DNA of 64,000 nucleotides, taken from the NCBI GenBank assembly GCA_008711295.1, contig VUYV01000404.1, forward strand, positions 546,272 through 610,271, read 5' to 3'. Every line of letters starts with the position of its first letter. The first letter of the stretch is position 1. This document shows positions 11,901-23,100 of this stretch, piece after piece. The position numbers were made by a program, and so were the translations under genes. The stretch comes from Anarhynchus alexandrinus. Lineage: Eukaryota; Chordata; Aves; Charadriiformes; Charadriidae. The notes under the pieces were generated by a model. The model was given only the letters and a program-made list of their open reading frames with translations, was not told where the DNA came from and made no database searches.

Positions 11901-14469
11901 TCAATAAAAAAGTGTTTCTCCAGAAGTACTCCCATTTTATATGATTTGTTGTAATACTCAGGAAAGTGGTTCACCTAAGATATACAGAAACAAAAATCAC
12001 TTCCAGATTACAAAGTAAAAATCTAACTAAGAAAACAACAAAAATTGAGAGTTTTGGCTGCAAAAGCAAGACAGAAATATTTCCTGCCTGTGTATTTCAG
12101 GTAAGAGACAGTGCTGGCTGCTGCATGCAGCTACAAGAAGACACACAGAACTGATTCTTCTAAAGTGTTATGTTCTTGCAGAAAACTCTGAGGTCTAAAG
12201 CTAAAGTGAATTAGGAAAGTCTGGACCTTCAGGACGTGCCCACTACCTAGAATGATTATGGTTGGTGTGGTCAGAAGAGAAAGCAATAGTAGCTACATGC
12301 AAAATACCTTAAATTTGCTTCATATGTGCTATTAGAGTACAAATAACTCGGCAGAATTCTTGTCTATGTTGACATTCTGGCAATTATCACCTGCAATGAT
12401 TACTGTCAAAACCTGTAAAACAATTTTATAATTAAAACCAAACAAACCAAAAATGGAATTTCACTCATACTTTCTGTTTCAACGATCACTATACTGTATT
12501 TTTTTCAGTTAAAGAAGAGCATCTTGAAGCATTTTAAGCACCTTTAGTTTCTTGTGCTATGACCCATTTATCAAGTGAGCTACAAATTTAAGGTACTTTG
12601 CATCACTTTGAGCCCTTTAAATTATGCCATTAAGACACGCTGCTTCTGCAGTGAGCTAGTCAGTACACTAAAAAGATTTTTTGCCATATTGTCCAGGAAG
12701 CTTGCAGAAGCTGTCAGCTGCTGCTGTGTCTTCAGGGCAGTGCCAGAGTAAGGGACAATATAAAGACTGCCTTAAGCTATGAACAGCATTATTCTTCATG
12801 CAATTTAACTGGTGAGGATTGTGATAAAAAAGTGAAAATCTTAATATCTGTAATGTTTTAGTGGTTGAATTACACTGTATTATGCACTTTCTAGGAAATA
12901 CGTAGTAGGAATAATGGACTGTCATTGGGGTCAAGTTATGTCACAGCTAGCGTGTTCACATACAAGCTAGCAAGCGTGAGTGCTGGCTGCCACTCCCACT
13001 TGTAGTCACTACTTCAAAGAATATGCAGAATTTCAATTTCAGTGGTATTATAATCTGTTTTGATCTGGTGAGATTCCTATCACTGAGAAAGGAGTAATTT
13101 AATTCATACAGTTTAATGTTACCTTGTTGGTATTGCCAATAGAATGATCTTCAAAGCATTCCTTCTCTGGGCTGCAGTACATTCAGGCACCTGAAGCAAA
13201 GCAGAGATATGAGTTGGTGTTCGATCTTTAATGAAAAACTTTGGTGTCTTGATCTTCTGGTGTCCCGATTAATTTCACAGGAAGATGTCTGAGGTCTAGT
13301 TCATATACAAAGCACTTTGTTATTATGAGGAAGAAAAACTCATGTGTGTTACATGATAAATGTGTGAATTTGTTTTCAGCTACCTTACTCTTCCGGCAAC
13401 AGTCTGGGTTGCACCTGTATGCTGTATTAGTCTTGAATTTCATTACTTCTTAAAGTCCATCTCATTCCAAATCAATCACTACAGAATTGTATCTCTGCTG
13501 CGTGGTTCTGGAAAGTAGGCTTCCAGCTGTATGGTCCCCAAAGAAAAAAATATAGCAGAAAATCTTACATGGATGTATGGTCCTCCTATCATCATGGATA
13601 TATCTTCTATTACACTAACATTGGCAACTCTTGCATGATCCACAAAGTTGCAGAACTCTCAGCAAATGGAGTCTGTATGAAGAAGTTTCTGAAAAATCAC
13701 AGAAAGCATTAGCAAAGTTGTTTCTCTTTCTCCTTCGTCGCCTCTGCTCTGGTCCATCTGGTCAATACTTCATGTTTCCATCTCCACCCATGTAAAACAA
13801 CATCCTGATAGATAATTTGGCTAACATTTCAAAGTGCTAAATTCTCTTGAACTCTTGTAGAGTCTTTTTCTCCATTTCATTGACTAAGGAAATTACACAA
13901 AAAAGCTTCCTTACAACCACAATATTAATTGGTGCATTGTAGTGCAACAAGACAGTTTAGACAATCACTTCTTTTTTTAAAAATGACAGTTTAACTTATT
14001 GAAGTGCAGTGGAGGTACGTCTTGCACACTGTACTTATGAAACTACTAGCACATTTTAGAAAAAAGAGCAGGGTGGAGTCACAAGCTTTCACTAAGTTCA
14101 CGTCTCCTTGGTTCTAAAGATTGGTTTAAGCTTCTGTCTTCCAAAGTATTCAAAATGAAACACACTAAGATATCAGTATTAGGGTTCCATCATCCAGTCA
14201 ACAACTGGACAATGCCAAGACAGAGTCGCTATGGAGCTGCAATCTTTTTCTCGAGCAGAAGAAAGGAGATAATTTTTGTAATTACTATCCTGAGAAGTTG
14301 TTCCATTCTTGCTCCAGATTTTATGACAACCTGGTGGACATTTTTTTTAGGAAAAAACCAAGGTATTTATATTAAATTGCCCACAATAGATTGTCTTTTA
14401 TTACCACACACGAAGACTATGTGTTTGTTTTCAGACGGGAAGATGAGCAGTCCATAGTATGTGCTACGA

Positions 14470-14960
14470 CTCTTTTGCAGGTAGTCAGAGAGCAGTAGGA
14501 AGCAGCTACTCCAGAAGAGAAGGCAAGACAGTAGCTGACTGACAGCAGGGCAGGAGGGGCAGCACGCTCAAAGATAAAGGGCATAGTCCACGGTACTCAA
14601 GAAAAAAAAAGCAGGTCCAGTGATTGAGTTCAGCTGACGGTTCAGATCACCAGGCTAGCCCATAGCCACAAAGCAGGTCAAGCTGGAAAGTCAAGTCCGC
14701 AGGTCAGGAGACACAAGACATACGGGTGACTACAGGCAAAGCTGTAAGATAGCTCTGGCAAACACAAGGCTAATCAGCTTGGCTTAAAAGCACCTCTTGT
14801 GCAAAGAGAAGCGGGATGCCAAAAAGGCTCTTTTCCTGGCACTCCGACCCTGGGTCCCGCAGGTGCACCAGATCAGAGCTGGCCTTGAGAAAAGGCAGCC
14901 GAACCCCAGTGGGGAACCAGGGGAAAACTCAGGGCTCTGACACATCATTAGCAATGTTAA
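14470..14960. repeat. possible old unclassified repeat
   Basis: GC- and purine-richer than its flanks, with recurrent words such as AGGTCCAG, AGGTCAAG, AAGTCAAG and AGGTCAGG; exact AGGTCA occurs at 14675 and 14701. It reads like a heavily decayed interspersed repeat more than unique DNA, but I cannot assign it to a family. The AGGTCA words equal nuclear-receptor half-sites, which can occur by chance in such sequence. Confidence 0.3.
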
Positions 14961-15045
14961 TTTTGCGACTGCATGCTATACCTGGTGTGAGCAGTTACTA
15001 CTGTCTTTCATAAATTGAATAAATTAATAACAACTCCACAGCATT

Positions 15046-15232
15046 TATCTGAAGACCTCAAAGCAATTTAGAACAATTAATGAATTAAGCCTCTTACCAT
15101 CCCTTTGATGTCTAGAATTAGTTTTATCTCCAGCATGCAGATGCAGAAGTTGGACATTGCAAAAGAAATCTTAAACTCAACAGCAGTTTAACCTCAGTGA
15201 ATGAGGCCAGGATTTCATCCACAGAAGTCAAA
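15046..15232 (+). mobile_element. possible ancient MIR-like SINE
   Basis: The order of words follows the MIR/CORE-SINE consensus. First comes a CAAAGCAATTTAGAACAATTAATGAATTAA-type stretch, then TTATCTCCAG and a CAGATG...AGAAGTT segment, ending in GAGGCCAGGATTTCATCC (MIR form: GAGCCAGGATTCGAACCC). Identity is low and several small gaps are needed. MIR-type SINEs predate the amniote split and occur as rare remnants in birds. A profile-HMM match to MIR or MIR3 would confirm it. Confidence 0.4.
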
Positions 15233-15338
15233 TGAGTTTCCAAAGATCACAAAAGAGGCTTCAAGTCCCTCTTTTTGTATGGAAGGAGTTCTCATGATAG
15301 TTAATAGACTCACATTACCTCTTTTTTTTTAAGAGCTC

Positions 15339-15381
15339 ACTTCACATTTGTAGCAAAAACTACTTCACATTTGCAGCAAAA
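15339..15381. repeat. 23-bp period tandem duplication
   Basis: ACTTCACATTTGTAGCAAAA at 15339-15358 recurs with one change (T to C) at 15362-15381. It is two adjacent copies of one unit, probably replication slippage. Confidence 0.75.
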
Positions 15382-15896
15382 CAAGGAAAAAAACTACAAC
15401 CTCTTTACCTGAGGCTTAAAATTTAATTCTAAAACCATACTTGCTTCTAAAATGTATCCTTTATAACACAGTATGTTTTCCACCTTCCCTCACTTGATTG
15501 AACTGCAGCCTCAGAAAGCAGTATGTACTGACTGCACGTAAAAGCAATGATTTCACTATTTCTGCGGTCTTGATCAAAATGATGACTCATACTGTCCTAT
15601 GATTTGCCACATTCCAATTTTTTGCTGTTAATGAGAGCAATACAAGATATTCATATAATTCTATAGCATCCAACTAATTATAAAACCTTTGTCTTTTATT
15701 AAATGCATATTTGCTCAATTTTGTATGTTATCCCAATATTACTTTCTTTTGTCTCTTTCTGTTTTGAAATATGGATTTGTTCCAGTTACAGACATCTGAA
15801 AGTGGATTTGAAATCTCTAGAAAGAGCAGATTATGGACTGCTTCCCTCCTAAGTAAAAACAGGTAAGATACAGAATTTAAGATTTTACAAAAAAAA

Positions 15897-15949
15897 TGCA
15901 TTTTGGATTTTATTTGTCATCCTGGTCCCTCTGGATGGCATCCCTTCCC
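15897..15949 (-). repeat. CR1 fragment duplicated at an assembly break
   Basis: This 53-bp segment and the sequence just after the single N at 15950 are near-copies. Both begin TGCATTTTGGATTT and run through ATTTGTCATCC and GGTCCC. The left copy keeps the CTCTGGATGGCATCCC stretch, which on the minus strand encodes the CR1-typical RDAIQRD sequence; the right copy lacks it. Two versions of the same sequence on either side of an N suggest that two overlapping contig ends were placed side by side. Confidence 0.6.
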
Positions 15950-15950
15950 N
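15950..15950. other. single-base assembly gap
   Basis: One N joining two near-identical CR1 sequence ends. It probably marks a scaffold or gap-fill junction, not an ambiguous base call. Confidence 0.8.
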
Positions 15951-16165
15951 TGCATTTTGGATTTCATTTGTCATCCAGGTCCCTTCCCTGAAACATATCA
16001 GCTGCACCATTCAGGTTGGTGTCATCTGCAAACTTGCTGAGATTGTACTCAATCCCACTGTCCATGTAACTGATGAAGATATTAAATAGTATTGGTCCCA
16101 GTAAAGGACCTTGAGGGACACCACTTGTGAGGGACTTTCACTCTAAATGGTGAACACTCGAAGTA
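15951..16165 (-). mobile_element. CR1 LINE fragment, reverse-transcriptase region
   Basis: The minus strand encodes [18 protein letters not shown] followed by [15 protein letters not shown]. These are conserved blocks of the CR1 ORF2 reverse transcriptase, and FADD is the catalytic aspartate motif. The match spans about 16000-16130. Upstream on the minus strand the match fades and the frame breaks; downstream it ends in a stop just before the N. CR1 moves by target-primed reverse transcription; this copy is a short internal fragment and cannot move. It lacks the CR1 3' tail. Confidence 0.85.
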
Positions 16166-17371
16166 AACTGTTGACAAGATGTTCCGTAAGATTCTCATAT
16201 TTTCTAGGTGGTCTGGGCTTGATGAGCTGTTACTATAAAGTGATGCAACAGCACATGCTGTCAAGGTTTGTGAATACAGTCACCATAATTATTGAGTTAA
16301 CCAAAGATGGTGGCTTACTTTAAATACTACCTACCTTTATGAGTATCCAAACCCACAGTGGGCCAGAAACTGACCCTGCTTTAAAGTTATTTAGGATAGA
16401 AACAACATAGTTTTTAATGTTTTCTTTTTTTTTTTAATTTATAGGTGGCATATCATTTTGTTTTGTCTGAGACATAAACCGCCTTCCTGTTTCCATAGGG
16501 TCTGTTGTTCTGTTTATTTTTTCTTGGAAGTATATAAGGCAAAATGTTATTTGGAAATGAAGTACCTTAAGATCAGGAAAATTAAAACATAGAGATAACC
16601 ACATCTGGCAATGGACTTCACAGAAATCACCAAGAAACAACTGAAACAACTGAATTTGCTGGCACGAAGATCAGACAGGGTAAGAAACGTTGATAAGAGA
16701 ATAAAATTAATATTAAACTAGCTCTTTTTTTGGCCATAAAGTGTAACATTATAGATTGAAATTGAGTGTAAAAAATGAAATTTACTGTACTATGTTCTTG
16801 CTGATTTTTTTGGGTCATGTGACAGTAATCCAACAGCTCTCCTTGGTGCACACCTCCAATCTCCTCACCAAAGTAAAATGGAAAGAATCAGATCCCATTA
16901 TCATTAATGGACTGGAGAAGGTTGTAAAGTGAAAAAGATAAAAGAAGGCCAACACTGCAAATTAGAATCACCTCACAAGCAGATCAGGACACAGCAGTAC
17001 TTTAATCAAATTCTGTACAGTTTGTGTTTGTAGTATTGACAAATCCTAACTACAATGAAATACTATTTGTTCCCTGGTGTTGAATGTTTCTATTGTAATG
17101 ACTATAGTGATTTGAGCCAACTGAGCTTATAATTTACTGTCTTGGTTAAGACTGAAAAGTTAAAAGTGAAACCAATAGAAGAGGGGTGGAAAAGAGGGCA
17201 AGTGTAGACTGATGCGAAGAAAGATGTTGAAAAGTCATAGAATCATAGTCCTTTAAATCTTTTCTCTACTTCTAGCAGAGTCTGTTAGTTCAGCATCAGA
17301 TTGTTATCCAAAGGGACTTTTAAAACTTCAACGTAAACTAAAAACGGCACATTGCTGATCTATCTCTGAAA

Positions 17372-17411
17372 AACATTAATATTCATTAATATTAATATCA
17401 TTAATATTCAC
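17372..17411. repeat. ATTAAT-rich imperfect tandem repeat
   Basis: The word CATTAATATT recurs several times in about 40 bp with short interruptions. It is partly self-complementary and could form small hairpins. It looks like simple-sequence expansion. Confidence 0.6.
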
Positions 17412-19104
17412 AGGGTTTCTGTTATGTAGTCACTGCAAACTTGGATCACTGCAAAAATGTGTATCTTGTCTATTTCTTTGACTCCTGGACGCTAATATGA
17501 ACTCTGGTTCTTTGAACTGGGGACATGATTTTAATAGTCACTTAGTCATCACTATGACGTTCCAGCAGCAATGCTGGAAAAACTAGTTAGTAACACTGAG
17601 TGTCTTTTTAAAGCTAGTTACATGATAAAAAGTAAAAAAATATAATAGTGTTTTTGAGCACAAAGAGTAAAATCTTTCCTGAACCTTCACACAGATGTTT
17701 TTCTATGCACACAAGTATAATCATATAATTTATGTTTGACTTTCAAAAGGAATTTTTTTTTCTCAATGTCATGTACTTTCTCAAGAACCCACTCATAGAT
17801 TTTTGCTGCGTTAGAAATTTTTATCTGAATTGTAAAAGCTAGTACAATTAAACAATTTTATAAGATTACAGTGTCAGATTCTACATGTTCAGAGCTTCAG
17901 CAGCCTCCTGAAAAAAAAAATCAAAAAAAGAGTATTCCCTACCTGGCAGCCAGGTTAATGGCAAAGGTATGGGATGAATTACCAGGAAATGGTAGGCTGT
18001 ACTCTAATCTTCCATTGACTTATTAAGGGCCTAGAAAAACTATTTTTTCACTTCATTCCACCATCTTATCTATAGCAAGAATGTCCTCTTTGGCCCATTA
18101 TCTCCAAATTACCTGACTAAAGTGAAATCTAATATATTTTGGTCAATAAATGTTAAGTGCAATCATCAAATACCTTACAACCCAACTGGAGCTTCATGAT
18201 GTTAGTATCTATTCACATTGCACCATTCAATATTTTTAATTTTTTAAATTTTGTTTCATATTCAAACATGCTGCATTTAAATTAGTTCAGCTGAAAAAGC
18301 CGAAAAAAATTTGTGTTTTGGTGTCTGTGCTTTATTTTCCCTCTTTTTTTTTATTTTTTTCATTTTATATTTCCCATTTGCGAAGAAGGAAGTGGGGGAA
18401 GAAATCTGGAAAACAATGGAAGACTCAAAACTGGAAAAGAACATTTCTTTTTTGCTCACATTCCTTAGTGACATTCACATTATGTGAAATAGGACGAGAA
18501 AGTAAGAAATGGAAAAAAGCCAACATAAAAAAACAAATCCAAAAGCAAACAGAAAGGGCAAGAGAAGGCAACTTTAATCACTGAATTGTGGGTTACCTGA
18601 CCACTACTGATAATTTCTTCTGAGCTTCCACCTCAGCAAACTACTTTAAAACAACACAAAAAGAAAAATGAAAGTAGTTGTTTACTATAGGGGAATGAGA
18701 AAGGATCAAAGAAGAATTGCTTGCTTCTAAAAGTGAAGAAGTTTTATGCCAGTAAACGTAAGAGTCATGCCCCCCTCTTTGCTTCACTATAACATTTCTA
18801 GTAAGATCTTTTTCCAGTTCCTTCCTCCCTTTTTGCCACAGTTCTAGAATCTGAGGGTACATTTTTAAGAAAAACAAAACCAGGGAAACAATATGTTACC
18901 AAGCCACAGCAAAAGTTAAAGAAAAAAGATGACTTAAAAAAATTTTTTTCAGAGAAAAATTTCAACTGTATTCTCTGAATTTTGGATACAAATTGAAAGA
19001 AGTCAAAGGAGTTAGCATTATCCTTGTTCATGGCAGAGATCATCTGAGAAAAGAAAAATCATCATACAACAAAAGAAATATTAATAAGCATGACTAAATG
19101 TAAA

Positions 19105-19160
19105 TAATTGATTATAATTTTCAATAAAATAATTATAAATAAAATTAATTATAAATTTCA
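19105..19160. repeat. AT-rich low-complexity segment
   Basis: Nearly pure A and T, with repeated AATTATAA and AAATAAAATTAA words on both strands. No function is suggested. Confidence 0.6.
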
Positions 19161-19461
19161 ACACAAAAGACATTGAAGAAAAGAAAGAATCAAGAACAGA
19201 AGAATAAGAAGTCTGAGGCAGGGGGAAATAAAAAAGCAACAAAGTCACATAAGAATTAAAAAAGAAAAGAGAAGCTCCCAAAATTAAAGAAATAGGAAGA
19301 TGTCCTGTAACAGAAAATGGCTGAGCCTGGAGGCGGAGCACAGAGATGGAAAAAAAAGACCAACTGACCAACCAACCAACCAAAGAAACTTGATTCACAA
19401 CTATAGAGCTTTTCTTTATATTTTGCACATACAATACTACTAAAATTAAAAATATGTTCCC

Positions 19462-20193
19462 TGTCCTGGTTTGAGGTAAAAGAGGACCAATTTTGTTCAG
19501 TAACTTCGCTTCTTAGCTGGGCCTCTTCTAACCACTGAAATTAACAGCATATTTTGCAGACACTGTTCACTCTCAGAGTGATAATACCTGATGTTTATAG
19601 CTGCTGCCCAGGCATGGTATGCAGAGAGGCTCTTGCTTATAATTATTGCTATAACACCCAAGGGCAGATAACTTGGTTATTTGCCCTGTTGGAGGGTCAG
19701 AAGAGGAAAAGTGTAAGGAGGTCTCACCTGCAGGGAGGAGCAGACAGGACAGGTGACCCAAAACTGACCAACAGAGTATTCCATCCCATCTGCCTCATGC
19801 TCGGTATAAAAGCTGAGGGATCAAAGGGTCATCCCTCTTTCTTCAATGGCCAACGTCTGAGGAGGACTCTGTCTGTTCATCTGCCTTTGATCCCAATCCT
19901 GAATCCAATGTGGAATCCAGTTTCCGTCCATCACTGAGTCCAGTTTGGGACTTTCCCAGTGCCAGCCAGCGACGTGATTGTCATGCTGGGAGCTTGATAG
20001 AGTTTTGTATATATTTAATGATTTTCTTTTTATTATTTTAGTAATATTTTCATTAAATTAATTTAGTTCCTTCTAAACTCATAAATCTCTTTTTCCCTCC
20101 TCTGCCTCTCAGAAGAAGGGTAGGGGGACCATCTGTCAGTCCCATCTGGGGTGTTCCACATCCCCAGCAGCCGATTCGGCCTAAACCACGACA
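19462..20193 (+). mobile_element. solo LTR, family A copy 2
   Basis: A 732-bp LTR running from TGTCCTGGTTTGAGG to CCACGACA, collinear with the copies at 4660 and 59648. TATAAAA is intact at 19805 and ATTAAA lies at 20052. The flanking 5 bp are TTCCC (19457-19461) and CTCCC (20194-20198), four of five matching, consistent with a 5-bp target-site duplication. No internal retroviral genes are present. It carries an open frame with an ATG at 19614 that runs to 19937 (107 codons) and overlaps the promoter region; its counterpart is also open in copy 3. This frame is more likely a by-product of LTR sequence than a protein gene. Confidence 0.85.
19805..19811 (+). promoter_or_regulatory. LTR TATA box
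   Basis: TATAAAA inside family A copy 2, preceded by the GAGTATTCCATCCCATCTG block shared by all three copies. It is the predicted core promoter of the LTR. Confidence 0.6.
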
Positions 20194-23100
20194 CTCCCTG
20201 CAATAAGATTTGGACCTGAAGTGCATAATTCTGGACAGAATCCATGGCTTTCACTACCCTTAAGAGCATGAACAAGTTTTCTCATGCAGTTCATGAAAGC
20301 ACTCTTTGGAATGTATGTTTATTATCAGAAAGAAATTGCACTCCGGAACATTGATTTATGACACCAGTCTCACAGTTCTTATAGTCACCTATAAAGTACC
20401 GACAGAGACAGTTATTTAAATTTTAGTTTGAAGATTGGTTATTATCTGGATATCTTCTGGTACTACTTTGTCTAAATTTAGAGAGATGTTATACACTTCT
20501 GTGAAATTTAATGGATCTACACCTGTGCAGCTGAACAAAAAGTAAATATTATGGTTTCCTTTGCTTAATAATTTTTGCACATAAAAAGTTTCAGATTATC
20601 GTGCTAACAACTGACTTTGTGTATTATTCCTCCTCTACCTGTACTGTTTCTGGAGGAGCAAGATACTCATTCGTGATATCTTGCAGGTACAAAGTCAAGG
20701 AAAGAACTATGCTGTCATGTAGTCACGGAAAGAAGTATGTTGTCATGTATTTCAGGGAGATCCACACTTACACAGCAGCAGTGGCTTGCATTCCCCAGAG
20801 ATTTTCTGCATCCATATACAGGAGAAAGTTTGTTTCTATCTACCTTGTTTGTACCATATGATAACAATCTTAACCCTTGGCCCTGTGAAGGCATCAGAGC
20901 AAAAAAGAGCTACAAGAGCAGGTACTCCTCAACTCCTCAGAGCAAATATGACAAAAGCAGCTGGATTTTGTGTAGCAGTCAACATTTGGAACATTTTATT
21001 ACAATCTGTGCTCAAGTGTAAGATGAATCTTTTTATACTGTTTTTGCTCTTTAACCTGAACAAACATGGAAAAACCATAAATGAGTAATACTGAGTGACA
21101 ACTATTCACAAAGGAGATAGAGAACAAGCTGACGTTATATTCTCTCTTTGGGTCATCACCCTGAAATTCTCTTGTGATCTGTAAAACAACATTTACGCTG
21201 TGAACTTGCACATTATGATCCATGACATGATTTTATTTTTTAATGACGAATTGTTCTGAACCAAAAGCAAGGCAAGTTTCAGAGTCATGGAAGAGTTACT
21301 CAAGAGTCTGAATTCTGAAGGCTCAAAACCAGGAAAGATTTTGAAGCAAACATTATTATATTGAAAATCCTTTACTGATTTTTAGCTGTGGTTATGACTT
21401 GATGTGGGGGGCAACTAGTACGATTTCTGTGTGCATGGTGCTAACACTGCTGTATTGTGTCTCGTGTGCCATTGCCTGTCTAACCAGACAGACCTTTAGG
21501 TGAAGGCAGGCCTGGCACAACGCTAGGTCTCTGCTCTCATTTTATTAGTCAGTGTATATGTCTTACGTATGTTTCCTTTCCTGCTTCCATAGGGAAATTT
21601 GCATGATGGTTAAGCAGAATTCAACTCTAAATCTCTACATTATACTAGCACTAAGTACAGATAAGATCTGTTTCAGGGACCCTCACATTTCCCCACTAAT
21701 TGGGAATAGTCTGTATATGATTCATGCAGCTGTATTTTACACTGCTGTTTAAATAGCACACTGTGTGGGCAGAAGTGAGAGAAAAGTTACATAAAAGAAG
21801 ACAAGAACCGAATTCTGTCTGAAATTTGTTCTTGCCACTCTAAGTGGCCAGCTGGGCACAGCAGACTGGGCGGTGACTGACTCACAGAGTTCAAACAATT
21901 TCCATTGTGTTGAAGCTGGGAATTGGCCATTATCTTCTCTCAGCAGCTTCACAAATTTGCACTAAGTCTTCACTTTGAGATACTTTAAAAGGTGTCAGAA
22001 TAACTATTTTTCTTTCCTACCTTGTTTCTCTGCCCTGCCTCTTCTATGCTTATTTAATTCTCCTGGCTTCCAGATCAGGCAATATTGCAACAGCATGGAT
22101 CCCATTTGAAATAAGAGAATGTATTTCAGCTGTAGCCCCAGCACAGAGCAAAATACATGACTGATGACTTGTTACTGAATTGGCCTGAAAAATTAGAGCT
22201 CTGATGAAGTAGTTAAAATCTGTTGCAAGTGCTACTGAGAGTCCACACACTGCCACTAGCTAAGTGAAGCACATTTCTGTTGCACTTATCACAGCCATTT
22301 GTAGCATTATTACTACAGGGGTTCTCCAGATAGGTGGGAGTGAATAGGTAGGTGAAAACCAAGGCTCTTCCCTGTTCTCAAACTGTCGCTTCATCTCTTC
22401 TGAGAAGTCATCCAATATAACACAACCGGAGCAATATCCAGGAAAGGGCCCTTGTACTTGCTTCCAACCTTAACTACCATAAAATGGGAAAGAAATGTTC
22501 CCCCTGCCTTACACAGTAGATAATCTTGGTGTAGCCTTAAATGTTAAATATTTGCCCCCTGTTTTGTGGTTTCGATAGTTTGTGAATGGTAAAAATTGAG
22601 ATAAGGATACAAGCTTGACTTTACCATGGAAATGTATTCTGGATAAAAATGAAGACTTTTGTAAGCTTCCTTTACAACGGCATCAGGAGCAAAACCTGCC
22701 TCCAACATGATGTCACAGCTATTGTGTAAACAAGATGGGAGCATACTTCCTTTATTTTTTAAAGGGGGAAGCAGATGTCACTGAAAGTTGAAAGCAGAGT
22801 TATGCTTGGATGTAACAGCTTCAATACCTTAGTAACTTTAGCATGCTTTTCAGTTAATTCTTCAACAATAAGCTAAAAATGTCCTCGAATGGTAACAGCA
22901 ATGTGTCTGCAACACACATCACTTGAATCTTTTATTATATTGGCTCCAGTCTTTGGAAACACCGTGATAGTGAGCTGTTACTACAGAAAGAGGTACAGAA
23001 ATGCTTTTAGATCGTTGGTTTTTCTTTAGTTCATTTTGCAAACCTTGTGGTACTGCTGTAGCCAGTCCATGTGAACTTCTGGTGGACAGACTTTGCTTTA

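Larger units (their letters stand above)
5463..15045. other. long non-coding stretch, no gene seen
   Basis: About 9.6 kb of AT-rich sequence. I read both strands and found no exon chain, RNA gene or intact mobile element. The longest frame (9977-10348, 123 codons) is low in GC and has no family resemblance. A perfect 9-bp hairpin lies at 8946-8969. A pyrimidine-rich segment spans roughly 8040-8420. Between about 14470 and 14960 the composition shifts to GC- and purine-rich with repeated AGGTCA-like words, which may be an old unclassified repeat. Confidence 0.55.
16166..19461. other. non-coding AT-rich DNA
   Basis: No gene supported. It contains a short ATTAAT-rich repeat (about 17372-17411), T- and A-rich stretches around 18340-18560, and an extremely AT-rich segment around 19105-19160 made of AATTATAAAT-like words. 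Several frames in 18.2-19.4 kb are lysine- or phenylalanine-rich products of this composition. Confidence 0.55.

Noticed and set aside
17236..17252. GTCATAGAATCATAG, resembling the CR1 octamer tail
   Set aside because: No CR1 3' UTR text follows on either side, so about 15 matching bases could be chance.
17938..18040. Text faintly like an old CR1 or LINE tail (GGGATGAATTACCAGGAAATGG...)
   Set aside because: Too few ordered matches to CR1 sequence to claim an element.
20601..21088. Three overlapping forward frames of 86-100 codons
   Set aside because: Different frames of the same stretch are all open to a similar degree, with no domain, which points to chance.
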